Source of the DNA: Roseburia sp.
GTDB lineage: Bacteria; Bacillota; Clostridia; Lachnospirales; Lachnospiraceae
DNA length: 8,673 nucleotides
Direction: 5' to 3'
Assembly: GCA_017626625.1 (NCBI GenBank)
Contig: JAGAIK010000419.1
Coordinates: 1 to 8,673, forward strand
Position 1 is the first letter of the stretch. Every line of letters starts with the position of its first letter. The position numbers and the translations under genes were made by a program. The notes under the pieces were generated by a model. It was given only the letters and a program-made list of their open reading frames with translations. It was not told the DNA's origin and searched no databases. This document shows positions 1 to 6,905 of this stretch, one piece after another.

Positions 1-1484
1 GCATTTCCCAATATATTAATCAATACCTGCCGCAGATGCAGTTCGTCCCCCAAAAGCCAGGGATGCTCTATTCCGTCAAATTCCGTGACAAATTCCACGT
101 CGCGCTCTAACAACTGCCCGCCGATAATGGAGGCGCAGTTTTCCAGAACAAGCCGCAAATCCATGACCTCATGTTTTATCGTTGTTTTCCCGCTCTCAAT
201 CCGGCTCATGTCAAGTACGTCATTTACCAGAGACAGCAGATGGCTTGAAGAATCGTCAATTTTCTTTAAGCACTCCTCCACCTGCTCCTTATCTTCCAGA
301 TTTTTCATGGCAATCCCCGTCATTCCCATAATCCCGTTGATAGGTGTGCGGATATCGTGGGACATGTGGGATAAAAATGCGCTTTTTGCCGCACTGGCAG
401 CTCTCGCCTCTTTTGCCATTCTCGCTAACTTCCGTTTTGCCTCTTCCTGCTGCTTTAACATCCGTTTGTCCCCACGGGATTTTGTTACACTGAAAACAGT
501 TGCAGAAAACAGAAGTACAATGATTAACGCAATTACCAGGAAATAAATCACGGCAATATTCATAATCTTGCTTGTGCTTGCCCCCAGCACCACTGTGGGT
601 ACAAAAACAAGTACCGTCCATTCCTCAAAAAATACCGGAGCTGTAGAGACAAAATAACTCCTGTCTCTGTATTCAAATTCATAACTGTCGCTGAGCCCCT
701 CTTTAATGCTGTTCTCTAAATCCTCTAACGTTCCTCCATGGACAAACCTGTATTTTCCCATGGAATCCAGCAGATAATTGCTGTCAATGACATTGCTGCC
801 CTCCCCGTTATGGTAAATATCCTTTCCTTCATGGTTGATAATATAGGTGTAGCAGTTTGTGCCAAATCCTTCCACCTGAAAAATCACCTGCATACTCTCC
901 ATACTTACCGCCGTAGCTATATGAGTGAGATATTTGCCGCTGTCCCCGACCTTCTGTCTTTCCGGCAGGCGTCTTAAGAATATCATTCTCTCTTCTTCCT
1001 CATAAGGCAGCTTTGTAATGATGATTTGCTGCTCCTTTTCCAGGTCCGTCATACCCGGCAGCCCCTCCCAGACACCTGATTTGCCGTTTGAGGCGTAGTA
1101 TTCCTGATTTTCTCCCAACGCAAAAACCGTAGTATCTTCTGATAATAAAAAATCTTCTATCATATCCAGGTTTTCCAACACCGCAGCCTCATCCTGCATA
1201 TCATGCAACTGCAGGAGATTGCCGCAAATCTCCGTTCGCTCCCAGGAAACCTCTGTGACCGTATCCACCACCTGTGTAATTTTTTCTGTAATTTCCGCCA
1301 AATGTACTCTGCGTTCCTCAAACAGGAGATTGTCAATATACTTGTAAAAGACAGCCGTCACCAGCAGTGCCAGTAAAATCAGTACAATAATAACGCCCAC
1401 CAGCACACTGCTCTTCGGCACTTTTTTCATCACTTCGACAGCCCTGCCTTTTTGCAGTCTGTCTTTTTCCTTTCTACCTTTCAT
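1..1484 (-). CDS. Membrane sensor histidine kinase, N-terminal part (3' end outside window)
   Basis: Inner-membrane sensor kinase that would autophosphorylate on histidine after detecting an extracellular signal and pass the phosphate to a response regulator. The frame is open for 494 codons to the left edge. A basic N-terminus is followed by membrane segment 1 (about residues 26-47), an extracytoplasmic region of about 255 residues resembling a double-Cache ligand-binding domain (contains CYTYIINHEGKDIYHN), membrane segment 2 (about 306-331), a charged coiled linker, and the dimerisation/phosphoacceptor helix FLSHMSHDIRTPINGIMGM with predicted phospho-His376. The last visible residues, LRQVLINILGN, are the N-box of the HATPase domain, so G boxes and any receiver or Hpt domain lie outside. 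This H-box style is common in clostridial hybrid kinases, but the hybrid nature cannot be seen. Start choice: ATG at 1484 has AGAGAGG 8 nt upstream. In-frame ATGs at 1502 and 1610 lack a good ribosome binding site. The ligand and partner are unknown. Confidence 0.93.
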   Translation of the reverse strand, partial: MKGRKEKDRLQKGRAVEVMKKVPKSSVLVGVIIVLILLALLVTAVFYKYIDNLLFEERRVHLAEITEKITQVVDTVTEVSWERTEICGNLLQLHDMQDEAAVLENLDMIEDFLLSEDTTVFALGENQEYYASNGKSGVWEGLPGMTDLEKEQQIIITKLPYEEEERMIFLRRLPERQKVGDSGKYLTHIATAVSMESMQVIFQVEGFGTNCYTYIINHEGKDIYHNGEGSNVIDSNYLLDSMGKYRFVHGGTLEDLENSIKEGLSDSYEFEYRDRSYFVSTAPVFFEEWTVLVFVPTVVLGASTSKIMNIAVIYFLVIALIIVLLFSATVFSVTKSRGDKRMLKQQEEAKRKLARMAKEARAASAAKSAFLSHMSHDIRTPINGIMGMTGIAMKNLEDKEQVEECLKKIDDSSSHLLSLVNDVLDMSRIESGKTTIKHEVMDLRLVLENCASIIGGQLLERDVEFVTEFDGIEHPWLLGDELHLRQVLINILGN

Positions 1485-1520
1485 TTTCTCTGCCTCTCTC
1501 ATCGGCCGATTTTCTAAGCC

Positions 1521-1579
1521 ACACAAAAACGGATATGCCGACAGCGTTCCACTCTCTTCCGACAAATCCGTTCCTGTAT
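1521..1579 (-). promoter_or_regulatory. Imperfect leader hairpin upstream of the histidine kinase
   Basis: Read on the minus strand, bases 1579-1559 can pair with 1541-1521: 20 of 21 positions pair (with several G.U pairs) around one T/T mismatch, leaving a 17-nt loop. On the plus strand the G.U pairs become A.C mismatches, so the fold is favoured only in RNA made in the kinase direction. It lies between the predicted start of transcription (about 1614) and the kinase start at 1484, ending 36 nt before the ATG. There is no T-run after the stem, so it is not a standard terminator. A control role in the leader is an inference. A chance inverted repeat is the alternative. Confidence 0.35.
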
Positions 1580-1620
1580 TGCAGCTATTACACACTTCGG
1601 CACATATCATATCTCAAACG

Positions 1621-1629
1621 ATTATACCA
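1621..1629 (-). promoter_or_regulatory. Extended -10 promoter for the histidine kinase
   Basis: The minus strand reads TGGTATAAT here, an exact match to the extended -10 consensus TGnTATAAT. The -35 position with a 17-nt spacer (TAGGAA) is poor, which is usual for extended -10 promoters. Transcription would begin near 1614 and give a leader of about 130 nt. The 265-bp gap to the AlbA_2 gene shows no clear terminator, so some read-through from upstream is possible. Confidence 0.55.
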
Positions 1630-1749
1630 CACCGTTATGGGATTTCCTAGTGTTATTTTTATCCTTTCCTTACTCCGGCTTCCTGTCTTGGCTTTTAATC
1701 ATAAACAATTACTTCCGATTTTCCTTCATAATCACGCTTCAATCTTCCT

Positions 1750-3078
1750 CTACTGAATTTTCCAATATCCCTTGCGATCCGATCCTACTCTAACAATTTT
1801 TTCTTTATCTTTCAGCCCTTTTATTAGACGGCTTACTTTTCTTGGACTTATACTCATCCGGTCCGCCATTTGTTTTGCCGTAATGGAAGAATCATTCTTC
1901 AAAATTTCCAATACTCTCAGTTCATCAAGATTATCATCGCCATTTTCATCGCCATTATCATCGCCATTTTCATCGCCATTGACAATGATATCGGTATTTG
2001 GGGGCAACAAAAAAGGAAATTCTACTTTAATAAAGTGCTCTGAAATATGAAAAATACTTTTATCATATGCCTTCAAAATCCTGCTCATTCCAGAGCCAAG
2101 TTGTTCAACAAGTCCCACATCTTTAAATACTCGCATCAGTTCCCGATTCCTCGGCATACTGCTGCAGCTAAAAAAATCCTCTTCACTTTGTCCAGGTATC
2201 AGACCACCATAAGAGGTAAATACCATTTTATCACTGAAGATTTCAAAAACTGGCGGAATTTCTCTTGAAAAATCTGAATGTACAATTGTATTAATTACAG
2301 CTTCTCTCATCGGAATTGGCTCAATCAGATTCTGCTCAACCCTTTGTGTATTAGTTACTGTTGCTCTTGTCACATTTTCAATTTTTAATTTTTCGAGTAC
2401 CTGATAAGTAGCCTTTATCAAAGAACAATATCCATACTCTTCATTTTCAATCAAATCTACCTTGTCAGTTCCTGCATATTTGGCCACCTTAATTGATACT
2501 CCGTTTTCATCTGCCAACAGATATGCGACATAATTGTATTTTCCCTCAGGGGTCAAAAGTTCCAGTGAGTTTGCGAATCTGTTATTTAATTCCAATCCTC
2601 TTTCCTGGTAGTAAATTTTTAGCTGAGCAAATTTCAAATCCTGTCGTGGTGATGAAATATTTCTCAAGGTATTATGGATTCTCTTGCTGTAAAAATCATC
2701 AATCATTGCAGTCGTCATTGGCTGAGACGATGTACCCATGCGTACAAAACATCCGTTTGGAGACATTCCTTGTTTTTTTATATAATATGGTTTCTCAAGT
2801 CCACTGGAAATCAAAATTTTAATCACCGGAACATTTTCTACGTCCTCAGTAACAATATCAAATAAACCTAAAGTCGATGGGAGAATATTATTTTTAATCC
2901 GGTCCGCAATCTTCAATTGTATTGAATCTAGCTCTTCCAATCCAACTGGCTTTCCACTATCATCCAGACCAATATATAAAATTCCACCCTCTTTGTTATT
3001 TAAAAATGCTACAACTTCTTTTTCTAATTTATCATTTAACTCCGCTTTAAATTCCGTACGATTATTCTCATAAATCAT
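1750..3078 (-). CDS. AlbA_2 (Schlafen-type) / GHKL-like ATPase / winged-helix protein, COG2865-type putative regulator
   Basis: A 442-residue soluble protein of the family often annotated as an ATP-binding or RecG-like putative transcriptional regulator. Residues about 5-130 form the AlbA_2 domain (TEFKAEL, then VVAFLNNKEGGILYIGLDD, and GCFVRMGTSS). Residues about 255-355 form the GHKL-like ATP-binding region (REAVINTIVHSDFS, SYGGLIPG, then LGSGMSRI). Residues about 385-442 form a winged helix-turn-helix (ITAKQMADRMSISPRKVSRLIKG). Between ATPase and helix-turn-helix is an acidic linker of repeated NGD(E/D). GGGAGG lies 7 nt before the ATG and fixes the start. The gene is clearly AT-richer than the protease gene beside it, which hints at acquisition by transfer. 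It has its own promoter, so it is likely a stand-alone unit. A DNA- or RNA-binding regulator is the family-based guess. AlbA_2 proteins also occur in defence contexts, but nothing nearby supports that here. Confidence 0.9.
   Translation of the reverse strand: MIYENNRTEFKAELNDKLEKEVVAFLNNKEGGILYIGLDDSGKPVGLEELDSIQLKIADRIKNNILPSTLGLFDIVTEDVENVPVIKILISSGLEKPYYIKKQGMSPNGCFVRMGTSSQPMTTAMIDDFYSKRIHNTLRNISSPRQDLKFAQLKIYYQERGLELNNRFANSLELLTPEGKYNYVAYLLADENGVSIKVAKYAGTDKVDLIENEEYGYCSLIKATYQVLEKLKIENVTRATVTNTQRVEQNLIEPIPMREAVINTIVHSDFSREIPPVFEIFSDKMVFTSYGGLIPGQSEEDFFSCSSMPRNRELMRVFKDVGLVEQLGSGMSRILKAYDKSIFHISEHFIKVEFPFLLPPNTDIIVNGDENGDDNGDENGDDNLDELRVLEILKNDSSITAKQMADRMSISPRKVSRLIKGLKDKEKIVRVGSDRKGYWKIQ
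1931..1978 (-). repeat. 12-bp tandem repeat inside the AlbA_2 gene (four units, in frame)
   Basis: Two perfect 24-bp copies (1931-1954 and 1955-1978), each made of two 12-bp units that differ at one base. On the minus strand each 12-bp unit encodes N-G-D-E or N-G-D-D. Units are a multiple of three, so gain or loss by replication slippage would change only the linker length between the ATPase and helix-turn-helix domains, not the frame. Confidence 0.9.
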
Positions 3079-3205
3079 TCATTTGCCTCCCTTTCCATTC
3101 ATGAACGCAAAATATTTAACTCCAGATGACTTAACGCATTCGCTTATTAACATTTTATCTCACTCGTTGATATTTTCATCATTTCTATTATTTCAGTATA
3201 GCTTT

Positions 3206-3234
3206 AATATAGTGTATTCTTTTATCTTTTTCAA
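3206..3234 (-). promoter_or_regulatory. Sigma-A-type promoter for the AlbA_2 gene
   Basis: On the minus strand, TTGAAA (3234-3229), a 17-nt spacer, and TATATT (3211-3206) match the housekeeping consensus well. The predicted start is near 3199, giving a leader of about 120 nt. A 7-bp direct repeat, AAGCTAT, flanks the two boxes (minus strand of 3234-3240 and 3198-3204) and could be an operator, but is short enough to be chance. The rest of the 212-bp intergenic region (3079-3290) is AT-rich, and I see no clear terminator for the upstream protease gene. Confidence 0.6.
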
Positions 3235-3290
3235 TAGCTTCTCTAAACACTTACTTCATAAAAATTTTCACTCCGGCAAAGGCATCCAAC

Positions 3291-5219
3291 TCAAGTCGGC
3301 AGACTGTCCGTAGCACAGAGTACCCCCCAGCCAAGCTGCGGGTTCGGATACTCCCGCAGCACCGGCAGATGCCGCGCCCCCCGGATAAGATAAGCTTTCA
3401 TCTTCTCCCCATAGAGGTACGGGTCGTTTCCTATGGCAATGCCCCACTGCATAAAAAGCGCCGCCGTCCCTGTCACAAAGGGCGTCGCCATGGAGGTGCC
3501 GCTGCGGCTCACATACCCGCCTCCCGGCGCACAGGAGGTAATCTCCACCCCCGGTGCCGCAATATCCGGCTTCACCTGGTTGGTTTCCCTCGTATAACCC
3601 CTGCCGGAAAAGGAAGCAAGCTGATTATATAAAGCGTCATAAGCCCCCACAGTAATCACCTTTTCCGTCGTAGAGGGAATGGTGAGAGTCGTTTCCTCTG
3701 TGGGATATAAAAATCCCGTCCCCGCATTCAGCACGCCGCCGGAGGGCAGCCACATATCATAATTTCCCTGCACAATCCGCTGCGGCATCAGACTGATTTC
3801 CCACACGCCGCTGTCAATGAATTCTCCCACCGGAAGAAACTCGATGTAGATTTCCTGGTAGGGACTGTAGGGACTGGGCTCGCCATAATAGAGTAACAGT
3901 TGGGTATTTTGAATCGTATACCGCTGCGTTCCCTGAATTTTTCGAATCGGTCCTATGGACGTTCCGTTGGGATGAATGACAGAGACGGATATCTCATCCG
4001 CATAGGATTTCCATATCTGAAGATTTAACGCCGCCTCATACTCACTGACCGCCAGTTCCACCGTTTCCCTCCGTCCCTCGGTAACCCTGCCGGAGGTATG
4101 GACCGCTGCCGCCCCTTCATTTCCGCTTCCTATGACAATGGAAGTGCGCCAGCGGTTTGCCATATCATTCAGATAGGTTTCTATCAGGGAAGTGCCGGAA
4201 TGAGAACCGTAATTATTGCCAAAACTGAGGTTTAACGCCAGCGGACGCCCGTAAGACTGCGCTTTCCCAATACAATAATCCACCGCCTGCATCAGCTCCG
4301 TAGTTCTCGGAAAACCTCCCTCCCTTGTGACGCCTAATTTTACCACAATCAGTTCACTCTCATATGCCACGCCCCGGTATCTGCCCCCGGAAGCTCTGCC
4401 GTTTCCCGCGGCGATTCCCGCCACATGGGTCCCATGTCCGGAATTATCCCTGCTGGGGCAAATCTGATACCGCTGCTGCTCCGTGGGCTGCTCTAGGGCA
4501 AGATTGATGACCTCCGCCGGAAACTCCGTCCCAAGGAAAAATCCCTCCGGCGGCTGTAAATACCTTTCCTCTGCCTCTTTCTCCTGCGGTTCTTCCCTTT
4601 CTGTCACGCTTTCTTCTTCCTGCGTTTCTTCCCCGCCCGCCTCCGATTCTTCCTTCTCCGGTGCTTCTACCTCCTGCAACCGTCTCCGGTCTGCCACCGT
4701 CCCGGCAGGCACTGTCTGGTCCCATAAATCCAGAATCCGGGTGGTTCCGTCATCCTTCCGGAAATCCGGATGGCTATAGTCAATTCCGGAATCAATCACC
4801 GCCACTAACGCAGACCTCCCGGAAAGCTGATTTCTTCCGTCCCCATTCCCGCCTCCCGTCTGCAAGGGGGAAATGCAGGAAGCCCTTTTTCCGTTATTTA
4901 CAGCAAAAAAAAGCCGCTTTGGTTTTTCCATGTATTCAATTTCCGGCAATGCCGCCACCTGCTCCACCACCGCCTCCGGCAGCACCAAAATGGCATATTC
5001 ATTGCTGAGGTTTGTAAAAAGCATTTCGGGGTACAAATCAGGGAACTCCGTCTTTAGGAGCTGCTCTAACGCCTCCGCCGTACCGGAAAATTTTATAATC
5101 ACCTCCCAGGTTCTTGTTTCCGGCTCAAATCCCACGTCCAAATCCAATGATTTTTCCCGCTCTTCCGGCGTGGCGTCTAAGGCAAGGTTCAGTTGGTTTT
5201 CTATTTTTTCATTCGGCAT
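3291..5219 (-). CDS. S8 subtilisin-like serine protease, CspABC-like, catalytically intact
   Basis: A 642-residue serine endopeptidase of family S8, close in layout to clostridial Csp germination proteases. Residues about 34-105 look like the self-cleaved prodomain. The triad is complete: Asp143 (VIDSGIDYSHPDF), His262 (SGHGTHVAGIAAGNG) and Ser576 (SGTSMATPFVTGTAAL), with oxyanion Asn367 (IGSGNEG). Residues about 380-520 split the catalytic domain before the Ser and correspond to the jelly-roll of CspB-type enzymes. There is no signal peptide or membrane segment, so it acts in the cytosol or in a spore compartment. Between WDQT (166-169) and PPEGFFLGTEF (223-233), where relatives have a short loop, lies a Glu-rich insert (about 172-219) that helps make the protein longer than the roughly 550-600 residues I expect of the group. 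AGG lies 8 nt upstream of the ATG, a weak site. The substrate is unknown. Such proteases occur as several paralogues in Lachnospiraceae, so a germination role is not assured. Confidence 0.93.
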   Translation of the reverse strand: MPNEKIENQLNLALDATPEEREKSLDLDVGFEPETRTWEVIIKFSGTAEALEQLLKTEFPDLYPEMLFTNLSNEYAILVLPEAVVEQVAALPEIEYMEKPKRLFFAVNNGKRASCISPLQTGGGNGDGRNQLSGRSALVAVIDSGIDYSHPDFRKDDGTTRILDLWDQTVPAGTVADRRRLQEVEAPEKEESEAGGEETQEEESVTEREEPQEKEAEERYLQPPEGFFLGTEFPAEVINLALEQPTEQQRYQICPSRDNSGHGTHVAGIAAGNGRASGGRYRGVAYESELIVVKLGVTREGGFPRTTELMQAVDYCIGKAQSYGRPLALNLSFGNNYGSHSGTSLIETYLNDMANRWRTSIVIGSGNEGAAAVHTSGRVTEGRRETVELAVSEYEAALNLQIWKSYADEISVSVIHPNGTSIGPIRKIQGTQRYTIQNTQLLLYYGEPSPYSPYQEIYIEFLPVGEFIDSGVWEISLMPQRIVQGNYDMWLPSGGVLNAGTGFLYPTEETTLTIPSTTEKVITVGAYDALYNQLASFSGRGYTRETNQVKPDIAAPGVEITSCAPGGGYVSRSGTSMATPFVTGTAALFMQWGIAIGNDPYLYGEKMKAYLIRGARHLPVLREYPNPQLGWGVLCATDSLPT

Positions 5220-5249
5220 ATGATTTACCTGTCAATTCTTCTTCCTTTT

Positions 5250-5255
5250 ATTATA
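5250..5255 (-). promoter_or_regulatory. Candidate -10 box for the S8 protease gene
   Basis: A perfect TATAAT on the minus strand (5255-5250), 30 nt before the ATG at 5219. The -35 position with a 17-nt spacer is only GTTTTT, so the promoter would be weak or activator-dependent. The wider box CATATAATA is also loosely like sporulation sigma-factor -10 elements, but no convincing matching -35 is present. Confidence 0.35.
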
Positions 5256-5280
5256 TGCCCGGAAAGTACGCTAAAAACTA

Positions 5281-5321
5281 TTGCGGAACAAGATTTGATA
5301 TGGGATAATATAGGTTATAAG
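5281..5321 (+). promoter_or_regulatory. Candidate promoter(s) for the xpaC-telA operon
   Basis: Two overlapping options on the plus strand: TTGCGG (5281-5286) with a 17-nt spacer to GATAAT (5304-5309), or TTGATA (5295-5300) with a short 15-nt spacer to TATAAG (5316-5321). The first has better spacing, the second better boxes. Both lie in the 140-bp gap shared with the divergent protease gene. ACGAGG at 5345-5350 is the ribosome binding site, 9 nt before the xpaC ATG. Confidence 0.4.
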
Positions 5322-5359
5322 ACATTTTACCATCGAAAAACATAACGAGGTTTTACTAT

Positions 5360-6808
5360 ATGAATGACTACCAGAACTGGAACAAAACCGGAGAACTCAT
5401 CAAAGATGCCGTGACAGACGCCCTGCAAAGCGGCGATTTTAAGGAACTGAACCGCCTTGTCTCCCAGACCGTCACTAACACCTTAAATGAAGCCGGCATA
5501 CACATCACACTGAGCGATGAAGATTCTTCATCCAAAAAACAATCCTCTTCCAATGATTTTTCCGAGAATGGGGATTCCCAGGCAGACACAACTCATACAC
5601 AACAAAATCAATACCAACAAAATGACTGGCAGAAACAGCGTAACCAGTATCAGCAAAATGACTGGCAGAAACAGCAGCAGATTCTGCGGCGTCAACAGGA
5701 ACGACAGCAGCGCTGGCAGGCACAGCAGACCCGCCTGGCGGAACAGTTCCGGCGCAGGCAGGCGCAGCAGATGCAAAAGGCACAACCGTCCTACACACAA
5801 ATGCAGACCCGTCCCGGTGCCGCCCTCTCCCTGGTGAAAATGAACCGGGTGGGCAGCGTCTCTAGCGTTTTATATCAGGTATTCGGCGGCATCGGTCTCG
5901 GCGTTACGGGAATCGTAACCTTTATCCGGCTGCTCGCCCTTGCCGCCGGAGGGACTTCCCTGGGGGGATGGATCGTAAATTTGGGATTTCTGGCGCTTTT
6001 CTTTGGCATGATTCATCTGGGTATCCGCCAGAAAAAACGTTTAAATCGTGCGGAACGGTATGTACAGCTATGCGACTGCCGCATGTTCGGAGAAATTGAG
6101 CAACTGGCAAAGAACACCGGAAAAAGCTGCCGCTACGTCGCAAAAGACCTTCAGAAAATGCTGCGGCTGGGTATGTTCCCGGAGGGACATCTGGATTCCC
6201 AAAACACCTGTTTTATGCTGAATGATGTGGTCTACCGGCAATATCTGGAAACAGAAAACAACCGCATAGAACGGGAAGAAGCGGATAAAAAAACGTTAGA
6301 AACCCAAAATGCCGCCCAGGCAGAGGATATTTCCTCCTCCACCCTATCCGAACAGGAAGCAGAATTAAACACCATGGTGGCAGAAGGAATGGAATACATC
6401 CGCAAATTAAGAGAACTCAATGACCGGATTCCCGGAGATGTCATTTCTAAAAAGCTGTTTCGCCTGGAAAATCTTCTAAAAGAGATTTTTGACAGTATCC
6501 GGGAGCACCCGGAACAAATGCACCGTATGCACAAGCTGATGGACTACTATCTGCCTACCACCTTAAAGCTGGTGGAGGCTTACGAAGAATTTGACCAGGT
6601 AAGCGCGCCGGGGGAAGAAATCGTAAATGCCAAGGCAGAGATAGAGAACACGTTAGACACCATCAACCAGGCGTTTACGGAGCTTTTAAACAACCTGTTT
6701 CAGGCTGCCGTATTTGACGCCACCACAGACGCCCAGGTATTAAAGACCATGCTTGCCAAAGAAGGTCTGACAAAAGATATGGAATTTGCCGGAAGCAGCC
6801 GGAAGTAA
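5360..6808 (+). CDS. xpaC: XpaC-family membrane protein (5-bromo-4-chloroindolyl phosphate hydrolysis family)
   Basis: A 482-residue XpaC-family protein, first of a two-gene operon with telA. Residues 1-50 are a short helical region (GELIKDAVTDALQSG). Residues about 52-150 are disordered, Ser- and then Gln/Arg-rich, with an exact 11-residue motif (NQYQQNDWQKQ) repeated at 83-93 and 95-105. Two membrane segments form a hairpin (about 169-196 and 203-222), followed by a compact domain (about 230-297, GEIEQLAKNTGKS...FMLNDVVYRQYL) that may be helix-turn-helix-like. The conserved helical C-terminal domain (about 330-465) contains SKKLFRLENLLKEIFDSI and MDYYLPTTLKLVEAY, which are typical of the family. 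Bacillus XpaC is about 200 residues, so the front half is a clostridial extension. The phosphate-ester hydrolysis name comes from an old colony phenotype, and no enzyme active site is visible. Its role is likely a membrane partner of TelA in envelope or toxic-compound stress, inferred from gene pairing. Confidence 0.88.
   Translation: MNDYQNWNKTGELIKDAVTDALQSGDFKELNRLVSQTVTNTLNEAGIHITLSDEDSSSKKQSSSNDFSENGDSQADTTHTQQNQYQQNDWQKQRNQYQQNDWQKQQQILRRQQERQQRWQAQQTRLAEQFRRRQAQQMQKAQPSYTQMQTRPGAALSLVKMNRVGSVSSVLYQVFGGIGLGVTGIVTFIRLLALAAGGTSLGGWIVNLGFLALFFGMIHLGIRQKKRLNRAERYVQLCDCRMFGEIEQLAKNTGKSCRYVAKDLQKMLRLGMFPEGHLDSQNTCFMLNDVVYRQYLETENNRIEREEADKKTLETQNAAQAEDISSSTLSEQEAELNTMVAEGMEYIRKLRELNDRIPGDVISKKLFRLENLLKEIFDSIREHPEQMHRMHKLMDYYLPTTLKLVEAYEEFDQVSAPGEEIVNAKAEIENTLDTINQAFTELLNNLFQAAVFDATTDAQVLKTMLAKEGLTKDMEFAGSSRK
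5606..5677 (+). repeat. 36-bp tandem repeat within xpaC
   Basis: Two 12-codon units, 5606-5641 and 5642-5677, encode the repeated NQYQQNDWQKQ motif. The central 22 bases (5618-5639 and 5654-5675) are identical, while the first four codons differ only at silent third positions. This indicates an older duplication kept at protein level, in the disordered Gln-rich region before the membrane hairpin. Confidence 0.85.
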
Positions 6809-6882
6809 CCAGAGCTATAACAACTGTTTCCAACAGCGAAAAGCAACCAATGCTATAACAACTGTTTCCAACAGCAGAAAAT
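6807..6882 (+). repeat. Tandem 38-bp duplication in the xpaC-telA spacer
   Basis: Copies at 6807-6844 and 6845-6882 start at the xpaC stop codon and run almost to the telA ribosome binding site. A 24-nt core is identical (6814-6837 and 6852-6875). Each core holds a small hairpin, CTGTT-TCC-AACAG (6824-6836 and 6862-6874). The hairpins are weak and lack T-runs, so they are not terminators. The repeat could affect mRNA processing or the ratio of the two proteins, or be a neutral duplication. Confidence 0.9.
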
Positions 6883-6893
6883 AAATGATATAT

Positions 6894-6898
6894 GGAGG
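6894..6898 (+). promoter_or_regulatory. Ribosome binding site fixing the telA start
   Basis: GGAGG followed by a 7-nt spacer to the ATG at 6906. An in-frame ATG at 6885 would put this site inside the coding region (M-I-Y-G-G-K-P-M) and has no ribosome binding site of its own, so 6906 is preferred. Confidence 0.85.
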
Positions 6899-6905
6899 AA
6901 AACCA

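Noticed and set aside
1485..1610. Longer kinase N-terminus from in-frame ATGs at 1502 or 1610
   Set aside because: The frame is open up to 1610, but neither ATG has a good ribosome binding site. The extra residues (MICAEVCNSC...) do not resemble a kinase N-terminus and would lie almost at the predicted transcription start.
1535..1756. Plus-strand open frame of 73 codons in the gap upstream of the kinase
   Set aside because: It has no ribosome binding site, runs antisense over the kinase promoter and the 3' end of the AlbA_2 gene, and its translation looks like noise.
4444..4725. A 93-codon minus-strand open frame inside the protease gene
   Set aside because: It is an alternate frame of the protease gene across the biased Glu-rich stretch. 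It has no ribosome binding site and no recognisable protein character.
5250..5258. Sporulation sigma-factor promoter for the protease (CATATAATA)
   Set aside because: The -10-like box fits loosely, but no matching -35 element is present at the needed spacing, so it cannot be told apart from a sigma-A TATAAT.
6807..6882. Possible CRISPR remnant
   Set aside because: Two copies directly abut with no unique spacers, and no cas genes are present. It is a simple tandem duplication.
6885..6905. Earlier in-frame ATG for telA at 6885
   Set aside because: It would place the strong GGAGG site inside the gene and has no ribosome binding site of its own. The start at 6906 has ideal spacing.
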